DNA from: Alphaproteobacteria bacterium
GTDB taxonomy: Bacteria; Pseudomonadota; Alphaproteobacteria; CAAGCB01; CAG-977
Direction: 5' to 3'
Assembly: GCA_024407875.1 (NCBI GenBank)
Contig: JAKSVT010000008.1
Span: 1 to 63,414 of the forward strand
DNA: 63,414 nucleotides
Of the stretch, positions 1 through 9,776 are shown one piece after another (the stretch's first letter is position 1; each line of letters opens with the position of its first letter). Made by a program: the position numbers and the translations under genes. The notes beneath the pieces were generated by a model that was not told where the DNA came from, did not search any database, and worked only from the letters and a program-made list of their open reading frames with translations.

Positions 1-47
1 ATATTTTCAGATAATTACATTATTTTTCTCTATTTTACTTAAAGATT

Positions 48-53
48 TATAAT
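48..53 (+). promoter_or_regulatory. Perfect TATAAT -10 box just before the first gene
   Basis: TATAAT lies 7 bases before the ATG at 61, so initiation at the usual distance would fall on or next to the start codon. No Shine-Dalgarno sequence is visible between them, and no good -35 box is seen. This fits a leaderless transcript; alternatively the box is a chance match in AT-rich DNA. Confidence 0.4.
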
Positions 54-60
54 ACCTATT

Positions 61-1353
61 ATGAATCTTGGTAAGGAAACAGAATTCGTTGAATTTAAAG
101 CATCAACATCTCAAACCTCTCGTGCTTTAGAAGCTTTAGCTACTATGTTAAACAAGCATGGGAAAGGAAAAGTATATTTTGGGGTTGAAGACAATGGAAA
201 TATTGTTGGCCAAGATATAGGCAATAAAACGATAAAAGACTTATCTGCCGCAATAACGAGCAGAATAAAACCTTATGTGCTTCCTACAATAAAAATTGAA
301 ATACTAGATGATAAAAATGTCATATCTGTTGAAGTAGAAGGCGATAACAATCCTTATTGTGCTGACGGAAATTATTTAATAAGATCGGGTTGTGAAAACA
401 AAAAATTAGAGCCTGAGCATCTAAAAGATTTATTATTTACAAATTCTATTGAAATGATTACGAAAATGGAATCTTTCAATCAAGAACTATCCTTCAATCA
501 AATAAAACAATTATATACATTAAAAGAATTATCTATTGATACGAACACTTTTGAAAAAAACATGGGATTTTTTTGTAAAAACCAAAAATATAATGAACTC
601 GCAAATTTACTATCTGATAATAACGATTATTCCATCAAAGTTGTAAGATTTGCTGGCACTGACAAATCAGAAATGATTATGCGAAATGAGTACGGATATA
701 AGTGTCTAATATATGCAATGAGAGATGCTCTTGAATACGTTAATTTATTAAACGAAACTAAAGTTATTGTAAATGGGAACTTATCTAGACAAGAAATTAA
801 ATTATTTGATGAAAAATGTTTAAGAGAAGCTTGGATAAACGCTTGTCTACACTCAAAGTGGTCAAAAATGGTCCCTCCTGCTATTTACATATTCAAAGAC
901 AGAATAGAAATAATTTCTACTGGAGGACTACCTGTTGATTATTCTACTGAAGATTTTTATATAGGAATTAGCCATCCTATAAATCGTCAACTTCAAAAAA
1001 TAATGGGACAATTAGGAATAGTTGAACAAACTGGACATGGAGTTCCTGAAATAGTAAACAAATATGGGAAAGAAGCTTTTGATATAACAGAAAACCACAT
1101 TATTGTGACTTTACGATTTCCTTTTGAAATATCATCAAATTCAAATCAAACTAATTATGACAATTTATCAAAATCACAAATTAATACTTTAAAAGCTCTT
1201 ATTTCAGAACCTAGTTGCTCTGCAAACGAATTATCCAAAATCGTTGGATTAGGAACAACTCAAATAAATAAGATTTTAAAAGAATTAAAACAACTTAACA
1301 AAATAGAACGCGTAGGTTCAAACAAAACAGGTTATTGGAAAGTAATTAAATAA
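61..1353 (+). CDS. Schlafen/AlbA_2-domain ATP-binding regulator with C-terminal winged helix
   Basis: This 430-residue protein resembles the 'putative transcriptional regulator / divergent AAA-4 (AlbA_2)' family. The N-terminal 110 residues carry the AlbA_2 signature: an ETEFVEFK start, then KGKVYFGVEDNG and the YLIRSG strand. The middle (about 250-340) has a histidine-kinase-like fold region containing EAWINACLHSKW, IEIISTGGLP and QTGHGVPEI. The last 70 residues read as a winged helix-turn-helix (SANELSKIVGLGTTQINKIL). The family is scattered among host-associated bacteria and its biochemical role is not settled. The start at 61 fits because the conserved domain begins within ten residues, but there is no ribosome-binding site. 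Confidence 0.8.
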   Translation: MNLGKETEFVEFKASTSQTSRALEALATMLNKHGKGKVYFGVEDNGNIVGQDIGNKTIKDLSAAITSRIKPYVLPTIKIEILDDKNVISVEVEGDNNPYCADGNYLIRSGCENKKLEPEHLKDLLFTNSIEMITKMESFNQELSFNQIKQLYTLKELSIDTNTFEKNMGFFCKNQKYNELANLLSDNNDYSIKVVRFAGTDKSEMIMRNEYGYKCLIYAMRDALEYVNLLNETKVIVNGNLSRQEIKLFDEKCLREAWINACLHSKWSKMVPPAIYIFKDRIEIISTGGLPVDYSTEDFYIGISHPINRQLQKIMGQLGIVEQTGHGVPEIVNKYGKEAFDITENHIIVTLRFPFEISSNSNQTNYDNLSKSQINTLKALISEPSCSANELSKIVGLGTTQINKILKELKQLNKIERVGSNKTGYWKVIK

Positions 1354-1361
1354 AACAAAGA

Positions 1362-1733
1362 TTATTTATACAAATCTCTATCATCAATTTGAGATGCTTG
1401 TTCTTTATTCAACAACGGAGAAACACCATTTTTATCCAAAGGTAAATTTTTCACTTGTCGGCAAGGAACTTCATATCCATCAACAACTTGATAATTTTCT
1501 GTTTCAGAAATAAATATGCTTTTCGATTTAAACAAATACGGTCTAGCTTCAGGAGCAATAAAATCTAACAATATTGTTTGTGATTTTGTTCTATATAGCA
1601 AAGCATGTTCACCACCATCATATAACAAGACTGGAGCATTAGGTTTACCATCTTTTTTATGTATTGAAATCATTATTTCATTTTGTTTATTTAAATGAAT
1701 TTCATAAAATTTTTCTTGTTCAATTGCTGACAC
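1362..1733 (-). CDS. Hypothetical protein, 123 aa
   Basis: I do not recognise this protein. It is soluble, with no signal peptide or membrane segment, and has alternating beta-strand-like stretches (EIMISIHKK, ALLYRTKS, TILLDFIAP). The C-terminus is charged. It converges with the AlbA_2 gene, ending 8 bases from it, and diverges from ppa. Codon use and base composition look like the neighbours, and the opposite-strand frame in the same place is shorter and unconvincing. Being coding is fairly likely; no function is proposed. Confidence 0.6.
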   Translation of the reverse strand: MSAIEQEKFYEIHLNKQNEIMISIHKKDGKPNAPVLLYDGGEHALLYRTKSQTILLDFIAPEARPYLFKSKSIFISETENYQVVDGYEVPCRQVKNLPLDKNGVSPLLNKEQASQIDDRDLYK

Positions 1734-1829
1734 GGTATTATCCTATTTATTAACAAATTTATATTATTATTAATAAATTGTATGATAGTATAATTAAAAG
1801 TTTTTTTCAAATTAAAAGGAGTTTAAAAT

Positions 1830-2378
1830 ATGCATCCTTGGCATGACGTAGAATTAGGTGATAGAGTACCACAATTTATTCCTGCTGTAATTGAAGTTCC
1901 AAAAGGTTCTAAATATAAATACGAATTAGATAAACCAAGTGGTTTAATTAAAGTTGATAGAGTTTTGTATTCTAGCGTACATTATCCTGCAAACTATGGT
2001 TTAATTCCTAGAACATATTGTGATGATCACGACCCTTTAGATATTTTAGTTTTAGGACAGGAAGCTGTTTATCCTTTAACAATTATTTCTGCTCGCCCAA
2101 TTGGTGTTATGAAAATGGTTGATCAAGGTGAAGCTGATGATAAGATTATTGCTGTTCATGCAGACGATCCTGAATATGCTCATTATTCTTCAATTGATGA
2201 ACTTCCTCCTCACCGTATGATTGAAGTTCAACGTTTCTTTGAAGACTATAAGAAACTAGAAAATAAGAAAGTTGTTGTTGAAGGCTTTTTAGGCCAAAAA
2301 GAAGCTTTTGAAGTAATTAAAAAAGCTATTGATACATATGAAGCTATAAAAGAAACGCTTACAGGATATCATAAATAA
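1830..2378 (+). CDS. ppa: Inorganic pyrophosphatase (family I)
   Basis: Hydrolyses pyrophosphate to two phosphates in the cytoplasm, pulling nucleic acid and other syntheses forward. At 182 residues it has the usual bacterial family I length. The signature is clear: [11 protein letters not shown] near residue 31, [11 protein letters not shown] near 60, and the metal-binding D-x-DPLDILV segment near residue 75, followed by DEGEADDKI-like residues written here as DQGEADDKI. The ATG is preceded by AAAGGAG. A strong hairpin terminator follows directly, so it is probably transcribed alone. Confidence 0.97.
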   Translation: MHPWHDVELGDRVPQFIPAVIEVPKGSKYKYELDKPSGLIKVDRVLYSSVHYPANYGLIPRTYCDDHDPLDILVLGQEAVYPLTIISARPIGVMKMVDQGEADDKIIAVHADDPEYAHYSSIDELPPHRMIEVQRFFEDYKKLENKKVVVEGFLGQKEAFEVIKKAIDTYEAIKETLTGYHK

Positions 2379-2388
2379 TTTTTTTCAT

Positions 2389-2418
2389 ACCACCGTATTA
2401 ATGATACGGTGGTTTTTA
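2389..2418 (+). terminator. Rho-independent terminator after ppa
   Basis: A perfect 10-bp stem (ACCACCGTAT at 2389-2398 with ATACGGTGGT at 2404-2413) and a 5-base loop are followed by a run of T. It separates ppa from the small acetyltransferase gene. Confidence 0.9.
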
Positions 2419-2434
2419 TTAAGAGCAAAACAAA

Positions 2435-2716
2435 ATGAATGAAATAAATATAATCTTTGAAAAAAATAATAATAGAAGTGCGGCTTATGAAAACAACAAT
2501 TTAATAGGCTTGTGCGCTTACGTGATCAATGATGACAAATGGATAATTAACCATACTGAAGTAAATCCTAATTATAAAGGACAAGGCATTGCTCGCAAAC
2601 TTTTACAATCTGTAATTGATAATGCTAGAATTTTTAAAGTCAAAATTATCCCTGAATGTTCTTATGCAGCAAAAGTAATGAAAGATAATCCTGAATTTGC
2701 TGATATTTTAATTTAA
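2435..2716 (+). CDS. Small GNAT-fold acetyltransferase, YjdJ/At1g77540 type
   Basis: This 93-residue protein matches the short GCN5-related N-acetyltransferase family (Acetyltransf_CG). It has the HTEVNPNYKGQGIARKL acetyl-CoA loop (near residues 40-57) and the C-terminal IIPECSYAAK segment, whose cysteine is a conserved feature of this family. The full GNAT fold is cut down to its core. The substrate is unknown. It lies alone between two terminators. Confidence 0.85.
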   Translation: MNEINIIFEKNNNRSAAYENNNLIGLCAYVINDDKWIINHTEVNPNYKGQGIARKLLQSVIDNARIFKVKIIPECSYAAKVMKDNPEFADILI

Positions 2717-2717
2717 T

Positions 2718-2748
2718 AAATAAGGCTCTAAAAAATAGAGCCTCATTT
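2718..2748. terminator. Bidirectional terminator between acetyltransferase and lon
   Basis: The arms at 2718-2730 and 2736-2748 pair with one mismatch around a core of AGGCTCTA/TAGAGCCT. A/T-rich flanks on both sides make it usable by both converging genes. Confidence 0.8.
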
Positions 2749-2749
2749 A

Positions 2750-5152
2750 TTAATGTCTTGTTTCTGCTTTTAATTTGTTTTCGTCATCATCATCTTTTAA
2801 ATCAGAAACGAAATCTTCATCTGTCCATTCAATCGGTGTAAGAGGACGAACTAAAGCGTATTTTAATACTTCTTTAGCATCGCTTACAGGAATAATTTTA
2901 AGTCCATCTTTAATACTCTTAGGCATTTCTTCCAAATCTTTTTTATTTTCTTTTGGAATCAATACAGTCTTTATTCCTGCTCTTAATGCTGCAAGCAATT
3001 TTTCTTTTAAACCACCAATAGGAAGAACTTCACCTAAAATAGTAATTTCTCCTGTCATTGCTATATCCTTAGAAACAGGAATACCTGTCATTGCTGAAAC
3101 TAAAGATGTACACATAGCAACACCTGCTGATGGTCCATCCTTAGGTGTAGCACCTTCAGGAACATGAACATGGAAACTCTTCTTAAAGAACAAGTCTGGA
3201 CGAATACCAAACTCTGCTGCATGAGCTCTAACATAAGTTTCTGCTGCGGTAATTGATTCTTTCATCACATCACCAAGTTTACCCGTTTGAACAAAGCTTC
3301 CTTTACCAGGAACCATAACAGCTTCAATATATAATATATCACCACCTACTTGTGTCCATGCTAAACCTGTTGTAACGCCTACCCTACTTTTCTTTTCTGC
3401 TAAGCCATAAGAATAAATAGTAACACCTAAATATTTCTTTAAATTTTTATCTGTAATAGCAACAGTTTTCTTTTTAGGAGAACTTACCAATTCTTTTGTA
3501 GCTTTTCTCATCAACTCAGCTATTTTTCTATCTAAATTTCTAACACCGGCTTCACTTGTATAATAGCGAATTAACTTAATTATAGCTTCATCACTAATAG
3601 AAATCTCTTTTTCTTTTAAGCCAACTAATTCACGTTCTTTCTTAATTAAGTGTCTTTTTGCTATTTCTAATTTTTCTTCTTCTGTATATCCAGCAATTCT
3701 AATTATTTCCATTCTATCTAATAATGGACGAGGCATATCTAAAGAATTTGCTGTTGTAATAAACATAACATCAGACAAATCATAATCAAGTTCTATATAA
3801 TGATCATTAAAAGACTTATTTTGTGCTGGATCTAAAACTTCTAACAATGCAGAAGCAGGATCTCCATGATAATCAGAGCTCAATTTATCGATTTCATCTA
3901 ATAAAAACAAAGGATTGCTTGATTTTGCTTTTTTTAGATTCTGCAAAATTCTGCCAGGCAAAGCTCCAACATAAGTTCTTCTGTGCCCTCTTATCTCAGC
4001 TTCATCTTTCACACCACCTAATGATGCTCTTACAAAGTTTCTACCTGTTGCTCTAGCAATTGATTCTCCTAATGATGTTTTACCAACCCCAGGAGGGCCA
4101 ACCAAGCAAAGAATTGTACCACAAACTTTATTAGTCTTCTTCTGAACTGCTAATTGTTCAATAATACGTTCTTTTACTTTATCCAAACCATAGTGATCTT
4201 CATTTAAAATTTTTTCAGCTTCTTTTAAATCAATTTTAGATTTTGTTTTTTCATTCCAAGGTAAATCCAAAATCCAATCTATATATGTTCTAATAACAGC
4301 AGATTCAGAGGACATTGGTCCCATGTGTCGCAACTTCTTTAATTCATTTGTTGCTTTTTCTTTAGCATCTTTAGGCATATCTTTTTCTTGAATTTTTTTA
4401 GCTAGCATATCACATTCAACGCCAGCATCATCATCACCTAATTCTTTTTGAATAGCTTTAATTTGTTCATTCAAATAGTAATCTCTTTGAGACTTTTCCA
4501 TTTGCTTTTTAACACGACGATGTATTTTCTTTTCAACTTGAATTACATCCAATTCTGCATCGAGCATTCCATAGATTTTTTCTAATCTTGAAAATACATT
4601 AGCCGTTTCCAACAAACCTTGTTTTTCTGCAACACTAGCATTCAAGTGAGAAGAAATAATATCAGCAACTTTACCTTTATCTTCTATTTGAGATACTACA
4701 TTTAAAACTTCTACAGGAACTCTTTCACTTGTATGAATATATTCATCAAACTTTGTAATTAATGATTTTACAAATGTTTCAAGTCCTGCTTTTTTAGTAA
4801 TTTTATCTTTGATATTTTCAAGATCAGCAACTAAAAAGCCATTATCTTCTCTTAAGTTATTTAAAAGAACTCTCTTCTCGCCCTCAACTAAAGCCTTAAT
4901 TGTTCCATCTGGCAATTTTAAAAATTGTACAACTGAACAATAAGTACCTACACGATAAACTTTATCTAAACCTGGATTATCTTCATTAGCATCAACTTGA
5001 GCTAACAAAACAATCTTTTTATTTGTTTCCATCGCATGGTTTAAAGCTTTTATTGATTTTTCTCTTCCTACTAAAAGAGGTAAAATCATATAAGGATACA
5101 TAACAGTATCCCTTAAAAGCATTACAGGACAATTCATAGTATTCTTTTTCAT
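2750..5152 (-). CDS. lon: ATP-dependent protease Lon
   Basis: Degrades misfolded and regulatory proteins in the cytosol as a ring-shaped hexamer. The 800 residues run in the standard order: N-terminal substrate domain (about 1-200), coiled linker, AAA+ module with Walker A GPPGVGKTS near 350 and Walker B LFLLDEIDK, then the S16 protease domain. The catalytic dyad is Ser675 in KDGPSAGVA and Lys718 in GGLKEKLL, 43 residues apart as in E. coli Lon. An acidic tail (DLKDDDDE) is appended. It lies 25 bases after clpX, as in other alphaproteobacteria. Confidence 0.98.
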   Translation of the reverse strand: MKKNTMNCPVMLLRDTVMYPYMILPLLVGREKSIKALNHAMETNKKIVLLAQVDANEDNPGLDKVYRVGTYCSVVQFLKLPDGTIKALVEGEKRVLLNNLREDNGFLVADLENIKDKITKKAGLETFVKSLITKFDEYIHTSERVPVEVLNVVSQIEDKGKVADIISSHLNASVAEKQGLLETANVFSRLEKIYGMLDAELDVIQVEKKIHRRVKKQMEKSQRDYYLNEQIKAIQKELGDDDAGVECDMLAKKIQEKDMPKDAKEKATNELKKLRHMGPMSSESAVIRTYIDWILDLPWNEKTKSKIDLKEAEKILNEDHYGLDKVKERIIEQLAVQKKTNKVCGTILCLVGPPGVGKTSLGESIARATGRNFVRASLGGVKDEAEIRGHRRTYVGALPGRILQNLKKAKSSNPLFLLDEIDKLSSDYHGDPASALLEVLDPAQNKSFNDHYIELDYDLSDVMFITTANSLDMPRPLLDRMEIIRIAGYTEEEKLEIAKRHLIKKERELVGLKEKEISISDEAIIKLIRYYTSEAGVRNLDRKIAELMRKATKELVSSPKKKTVAITDKNLKKYLGVTIYSYGLAEKKSRVGVTTGLAWTQVGGDILYIEAVMVPGKGSFVQTGKLGDVMKESITAAETYVRAHAAEFGIRPDLFFKKSFHVHVPEGATPKDGPSAGVAMCTSLVSAMTGIPVSKDIAMTGEITILGEVLPIGGLKEKLLAALRAGIKTVLIPKENKKDLEEMPKSIKDGLKIIPVSDAKEVLKYALVRPLTPIEWTDEDFVSDLKDDDDENKLKAETRH

Positions 5153-5177
5153 TATTAATACTCTTTATAAGAGCCCC

Positions 5178-6446
5178 TTATGAAGCATTCTTTTTCTTTT
5201 TAAGAGAAATAACCGGTTTTGCATTATTTTTTACAACATCTTCGTTCACAAGAACATCTGAAACATTCTTTATTGAAGGCAATTCATACATAGTATCCAT
5301 CAATAAGTTTTCAACAATAGCCCTTAAACCTCTAGCTCCAGTCTTTCTTTCAATTGCTTTATCAGCAATTGCTTGTAAAGCTTCTTTTGTAAAGTTCAAA
5401 TTTACACCATCCATTGAGAACAATGTTTCATATTGTTTTACTAAAGCATTCTTTGGCTCTGTTAAAATTTCCACTAAAGCATTCTTATCTAAATCTTCCA
5501 AAGTTGAAATAATTGGCAATCTACCAATAAATTCTGGAATTAAGCCATACTTTAATAAATCTTCAGGCTCTGTTTCGTGCAATATTTCCCCAACTTTTTT
5601 ATCTTCTGGAGCAAATACATTAGCACCAAAACCGATTGATGATTTTGTTAAACGACTTTGAATAACTTTTTCCAAACCTGCAAAGGCACCGCCACAAATA
5701 AACAATATATTCGATGTATCGACTTGAATAAGTTCTTGATGAGGATGTTTTCTTCCACCTTGAGGAGGAACTGAAGCAATAGTGCCTTCAATAATTTTCA
5801 ACAAAGCTTGTTGAACACCTTCACCAGAAACATCTCTAGTTATAGATACGTTTTCGCCTTTTCTAGAAATCTTATCAATTTCATCGATGTAAATAATACC
5901 CTTTTGTGCTTTTTCTACATCATAATCTGCAGCTTGCAATAATTTCAAAATAATATTTTCAACATCTTCACCTACATAACCAGCTTCTGTTAATGTTGTT
6001 GCATCTGCAATAGCGAAAGGAACATCTAAAATCTTTGCCAAAGTTTTAGCTAATAAAGTTTTACCTGATCCTGTAGGACCTATTAATAAAATATTTGATT
6101 TAGCAACTTCAACTTTTGAACTATCAAAACTTGTCCTTAATAATCTCTTATAATGATTATATACGCTAACAGCTAAAACCTTTTTTGCGTGTTCTTGACC
6201 AATGACATAGTCATCCAAAACAGATTTAATCTTTTGAGGAGTAGGGAGTTCTTCTGAATGATTACATTTTTGAGCAACCTCTTCGTCTGTTAATCCCTCT
6301 TTTACTAGATTAGAACACAAATCAATACACTCACCACAAATATAAACATTGTGGCCAGCTACTAACTTACCAACTTCGCTTTTTGATCTTCCGCAAAAAG
6401 AACATACTTGTTCTTCTGTTTCGTTTGAATGTGTCTTATCTTTCAT
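5178..6446 (-). CDS. clpX: ClpX unfoldase subunit of ClpXP
   Basis: AAA+ ring that unfolds substrates and feeds them to ClpP. The 422 residues begin with the zinc-binding domain (CSFCGRSK followed by CGECIDLC, four cysteines). Next come Walker [10 protein letters not shown] near 127, the GYVG pore loop, Walker [10 protein letters not shown], and the IGF-type loop (SSIGFGA) that docks on ClpP. It lies 24 bases downstream of clpP and directly upstream of lon. Confidence 0.98.
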   Translation of the reverse strand: MKDKTHSNETEEQVCSFCGRSKSEVGKLVAGHNVYICGECIDLCSNLVKEGLTDEEVAQKCNHSEELPTPQKIKSVLDDYVIGQEHAKKVLAVSVYNHYKRLLRTSFDSSKVEVAKSNILLIGPTGSGKTLLAKTLAKILDVPFAIADATTLTEAGYVGEDVENIILKLLQAADYDVEKAQKGIIYIDEIDKISRKGENVSITRDVSGEGVQQALLKIIEGTIASVPPQGGRKHPHQELIQVDTSNILFICGGAFAGLEKVIQSRLTKSSIGFGANVFAPEDKKVGEILHETEPEDLLKYGLIPEFIGRLPIISTLEDLDKNALVEILTEPKNALVKQYETLFSMDGVNLNFTKEALQAIADKAIERKTGARGLRAIVENLLMDTMYELPSIKNVSDVLVNEDVVKNNAKPVISLKKKKNAS

Positions 6447-6470
6447 CTTAATTACCCTATTTTAGAAATT

Positions 6471-7076
6471 TTATTTCTTTTCAGTATCTCTATTAGTTAC
6501 AACTTGATCGATTAAGCCAAATGCTTTTGCTTCTTCAGCATTCATGAAATTATCACGTTCCATAGCTTTTTCTATTGTTTCAATAGACTGGCCTGTTTTT
6601 TCTGCATAAATTTTATTTAATTGTTCTCTTAACTTCAAAATTTCTTTTGCGTGAACTTCGATCTCGTCAGCTTTACCTTGGAAACCCCCAGAAGGTTGAT
6701 GAATCATAACACGGGCATTAGGCAAACAAAATCTTTTACCTTTTTTGCCAGCCATCAATAAAAATGACCCCATAGAAGCTGCGATGCCACAACATACTGT
6801 AGAAACATCACATTTAATATAATTCATTGTATCAAATATAGCTAAACCTGCTGATACACTTCCTCCTGGAGAATTTATATAAAAAGAAATATCTTTATTA
6901 GGATTTTCTGATTCCAAATAAAGCAATTGAGCACAAATCAAGCTAGAGATTTCATCATTAACTTCGCCTGTTAAAAAAATAATACGTTCTTTCAATAATC
7001 TTGAATAGATATCAAAAGAGCGTTCTCCACTACTTGTTTGTTCAACAACCATAGGAATTAAAGTATTTTTTATCAT
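6471..7076 (-). CDS. clpP: ClpP protease subunit
   Basis: Serine peptidase that forms the double-heptamer chamber of ClpXP. The catalytic triad reads as Ser101 (AASMGS), His126 (IHQPSGG) and Asp175 (ERDNFM). The length of 201 residues is normal, with a short N-terminal propeptide-like stretch. It sits between tig and clpX. Confidence 0.98.
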   Translation of the reverse strand: MIKNTLIPMVVEQTSSGERSFDIYSRLLKERIIFLTGEVNDEISSLICAQLLYLESENPNKDISFYINSPGGSVSAGLAIFDTMNYIKCDVSTVCCGIAASMGSFLLMAGKKGKRFCLPNARVMIHQPSGGFQGKADEIEVHAKEILKLREQLNKIYAEKTGQSIETIEKAMERDNFMNAEEAKAFGLIDQVVTNRDTEKK

Positions 7077-7110
7077 ATATTATTTCCTTTTATATAAAGT
7101 CTTCTTTAAA

Positions 7111-7150
7111 ATTTAAGGGACCAACAGAATATGATAATCCTGTCGGTCCA
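7111..7150 (-). terminator. Hairpin between tig and clpP
   Basis: GGACC at 7118-7122 pairs with GGTCC at 7145-7149. Read on the minus strand the stem extends through a G-U pair to about 10 bp with a 12-base loop, and A/T-rich sequence follows. It may attenuate read-through from tig into clpPX. Confidence 0.55.
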
Positions 7151-7166
7151 ATAATATTACAAACAA

Positions 7167-8573
7167 TTATTCAGCGTCAGCTGTTTTCTTTTTTGTTGTC
7201 TTTTTTGCTGTTGTTTTCTTTTCAGATTTCTTTGGAGCTGGAGCTTTTTCTGTGTCAGCATCAGCTTTGTATAAATCTTCTGGAGCAACTTTCTTTTCTG
7301 TTAATTTTACTTGTTTCAAAATAAAATCAACAGCTTTTTCTTCGAACAAGTTTGAACGTAATTGATCAAGCATTCTTGGGTTCTTATGATAGAAGTCCAT
7401 AACAGCTTTTTCTTGTCCTGGGAATTGACGTGTTTCCATTAAAATAGCTCTATTTAAATCAGCATCTGTTACTTGTAATTTATTCTTTTCAGCAACATCA
7501 GCTAATAACAAGCCTAAACGAACTCTACGTTCAGAAATTGTACGATAGCTATCTTTTAATTCATCTTCACTCTTTGCTGCATCTTCTGCATCTAATTTCT
7601 TATTTGCTTTAGCTTGAGAAACTTGTTTCCAAACAGCATCAAATTCCATATCAACTAAACCAGCTGGTACTTCGAAATCATGAGCATCAGATAAAGCATC
7701 CATTAAATTACGTTTTAACAAACCTGTTGATACAGCTTCATATTCACCACCTAATTCATGGCGGATCATTTCCTTTACGTCATCTAATTTTTCTTTACCA
7801 AATTTCTTTGCTAATTCATCGTTGATTTCAGCAGGCTTTTTAGCTTGTAATTCATGAATTTCAACAGCAAATACAGCATCTTTACCAGCTAAATCTTTTG
7901 CTTGGTAATTTTCTGGGAATTTAACCTTAACGTCAAATTTTTCACCAGCTTTATGACCAATTACTTGATCTTCATAACCAGGAATGAAAGAATTTGAACC
8001 AAGTTCTAATGCGTAGTTTGTGCCTTTTCCGCCTTGGAATTCAACACCATCTACAGAACCTACGAAATCGATAACAGCGATATCGCCTTTAACAGCTGCA
8101 CGATCTTCTGTTACTTTTTCTTTTGTTCCGAAAACTTCAGATAAATGCTTTAAAGATTTTTCAACATCATCTTCAGGGATTTCAGCAACTAATTTTTCTA
8201 AAGAAATTGTAGAGAAATCTACAGGTTTAATTTCTGGTAAAACTTCAACGTCTACTGTGAATTCTAAATCTTTACCGTGTTCATATTTTTCTACGTTGAT
8301 TTGTGGACGTAAAGCTGGACGTAATGATTTCTTTTCGAATTCATTAAATGGTTCTTCATTGATCATTTCTTCAACAACTTCACCAAAGAAAGCATTTTCA
8401 TAGCGCTTACGTAACATGCTTTCTGGAACTTTACCTGGTCTAAATCCAGGAATGTTAGCTGTTTTGCCATATTCTTTAATTTTTTCTGATACCTTTGAAG
8501 CAATTTCATCAGCTGAAATTACAAATTTAAAAGAATGCTTCAAACCTTCAGTTTTTGTCTCTTTAACCTGCAT
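7167..8573 (-). CDS. tig: Trigger factor, ribosome-associated chaperone
   Basis: Binds nascent chains at the ribosome exit tunnel and has peptidyl-prolyl isomerase activity. The N-terminal ribosome-binding signature is present (PGFRPGKVPESMLRKRY, residues about 42-58), followed by the FKBP-like domain (GDIAVIDFVGSVDG) and the helical C-domain. At 468 residues it is longer than E. coli TF (432). The excess is a Lys/Ala/Thr-rich tail of about 35 residues ending in KKTTKKKTADAE. It is first in the tig-clpP-clpX-lon series. Confidence 0.97.
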   Translation of the reverse strand: MQVKETKTEGLKHSFKFVISADEIASKVSEKIKEYGKTANIPGFRPGKVPESMLRKRYENAFFGEVVEEMINEEPFNEFEKKSLRPALRPQINVEKYEHGKDLEFTVDVEVLPEIKPVDFSTISLEKLVAEIPEDDVEKSLKHLSEVFGTKEKVTEDRAAVKGDIAVIDFVGSVDGVEFQGGKGTNYALELGSNSFIPGYEDQVIGHKAGEKFDVKVKFPENYQAKDLAGKDAVFAVEIHELQAKKPAEINDELAKKFGKEKLDDVKEMIRHELGGEYEAVSTGLLKRNLMDALSDAHDFEVPAGLVDMEFDAVWKQVSQAKANKKLDAEDAAKSEDELKDSYRTISERRVRLGLLLADVAEKNKLQVTDADLNRAILMETRQFPGQEKAVMDFYHKNPRMLDQLRSNLFEEKAVDFILKQVKLTEKKVAPEDLYKADADTEKAPAPKKSEKKTTAKKTTKKKTADAE

Positions 8574-8620
8574 TAGATTCTAATCCTAAAAAAATAATTA
8601 TTATAGAAACTCTTTATAAT

Positions 8621-8705
<85 letters not shown>

Positions 8706-8708
8706 GAC

Positions 8709-8728
8709 CATACTTCAAAAGAAGTATG
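8709..8728 (-). promoter_or_regulatory. Perfect inverted repeat at the 5' edge of tRNA-Leu
   Basis: CATACTTC-AAAA-GAAGTATG is an 8-bp perfect palindrome with a 4-base loop. It ends only 3 bases before the mature tRNA 5' end and lies just after a candidate promoter. It may be a 5' hairpin of the precursor tRNA or an operator. Confidence 0.5.
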
Positions 8729-8733
8729 CTCTC

Positions 8734-8761
8734 TCTATATCATAATTTTCAAAAAAAACAA
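8734..8761 (-). promoter_or_regulatory. Candidate promoter for tRNA-Leu (and perhaps tig)
   Basis: On the minus strand, TTGTTT (8756-8761) and TATAGA (8734-8739) are 16 bases apart, which places initiation near 8727, at the palindrome. The match to sigma-70 is only moderate. Confidence 0.4.
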
Positions 8762-8772
8762 ATACTTTTATT

Positions 8773-8807
8773 CAAAAAAAAGCCCCATTCTTTCAAGAAC
8801 AGGGCTT
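8773..8807 (-). terminator. Terminator after secF
   Basis: AAGCCC and GGGCTT flank an inner TTCTT/AAGAA stem at 8780-8807. In the minus direction the hairpin is followed by a T run (complement of the A run at 8774-8780). It ends the yajC-secD-secF unit. Confidence 0.8.
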
Positions 8808-8828
8808 ATTTTTTTATTTATAAAATTA

Positions 8829-9764
8829 TTATTGAACGTTACCAAATGGATTTACATTTTCAGCCTTATGACTTTCCATTGTTTTTCTTACATCTAAGAA
8901 CAATAAAACAGGCATTGCAACGTAAATTGATGAGTAAGTACCAACTAAAATGCCCCACAACATTACTAAAGCAAATCCTTGTAAAACAGATCCACCCATA
9001 ATTAACATAATAACTAACATAATAATTGTAGCCATACCTGTTAATAATGTTCTAGGTAGCATTTCATTTGTTGTTTTATTGATCATTTCATCAATAGGCA
9101 TTTTCTTATATTTGCCTAAATTCTCACGCATTCTATCATATGAAACAATTGTATCATTTACAGAGAAACCTGCTAAAGTCATTAAACCTGCAATAATTGT
9201 CATATCAAAATCTAATTGGAATATCGAAAACAAGCCAACAGCAATTATGATATCATGAGCTAAAGACAACAATGTACCAAAAGCAAATTCCCATTCAAAT
9301 CTTGTCCATACATAAACTGTAATCATTACAGCAGCTAAAATAACAGCTAAGATACAGTTTCTAATTAATTCTGCACCTACTCTAGGACCAACCATTTCAA
9401 CACGACGGAATGTAAAATCTTCGCCTAACTTTTCTGAAATGACGTTTTTAATATTCATTTGCTCAGCTTCAGTAGAACCTTTTCCTAAAGCTGTAATCAA
9501 TACTTCTGTACCTTTTTCACCAATAGGTTGCAAATCAACATTCAAATCACCTAGTTTATCACGCAAAGATTTCATATCGATTTGTTCTTCAGCTTGGAGT
9601 TCCATTAAAACACCACCCTTAAAATCAATACCGAAGTTCATACCTTTTGTGCATACAGAAACTATTGAAGCTAAACACATAACTATAGAAACAGCAAAAG
9701 CAACTTTTCTTGCACCAATAAAATTAATGTGTGTTTCTTTTCTAAAGAAATTAATTAAACGCAT
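8829..9764 (-). CDS. secF: Protein-export membrane protein SecF
   Basis: Partner of SecD; the pair uses the proton-motive force to help translocation through SecYEG. At 311 residues it has one N-terminal membrane segment (about 25-42), the FGIDFKGGVLMEL periplasmic motif, and five C-terminal segments including GFSVNDTIVSYDRMRENL, the hallmark SecF loop. It starts 12 bases after secD. Confidence 0.97.
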   Translation of the reverse strand: MRLINFFRKETHINFIGARKVAFAVSIVMCLASIVSVCTKGMNFGIDFKGGVLMELQAEEQIDMKSLRDKLGDLNVDLQPIGEKGTEVLITALGKGSTEAEQMNIKNVISEKLGEDFTFRRVEMVGPRVGAELIRNCILAVILAAVMITVYVWTRFEWEFAFGTLLSLAHDIIIAVGLFSIFQLDFDMTIIAGLMTLAGFSVNDTIVSYDRMRENLGKYKKMPIDEMINKTTNEMLPRTLLTGMATIIMLVIMLIMGGSVLQGFALVMLWGILVGTYSSIYVAMPVLLFLDVRKTMESHKAENVNPFGNVQ

Positions 9765-9776
9765 AATATAAACTCC

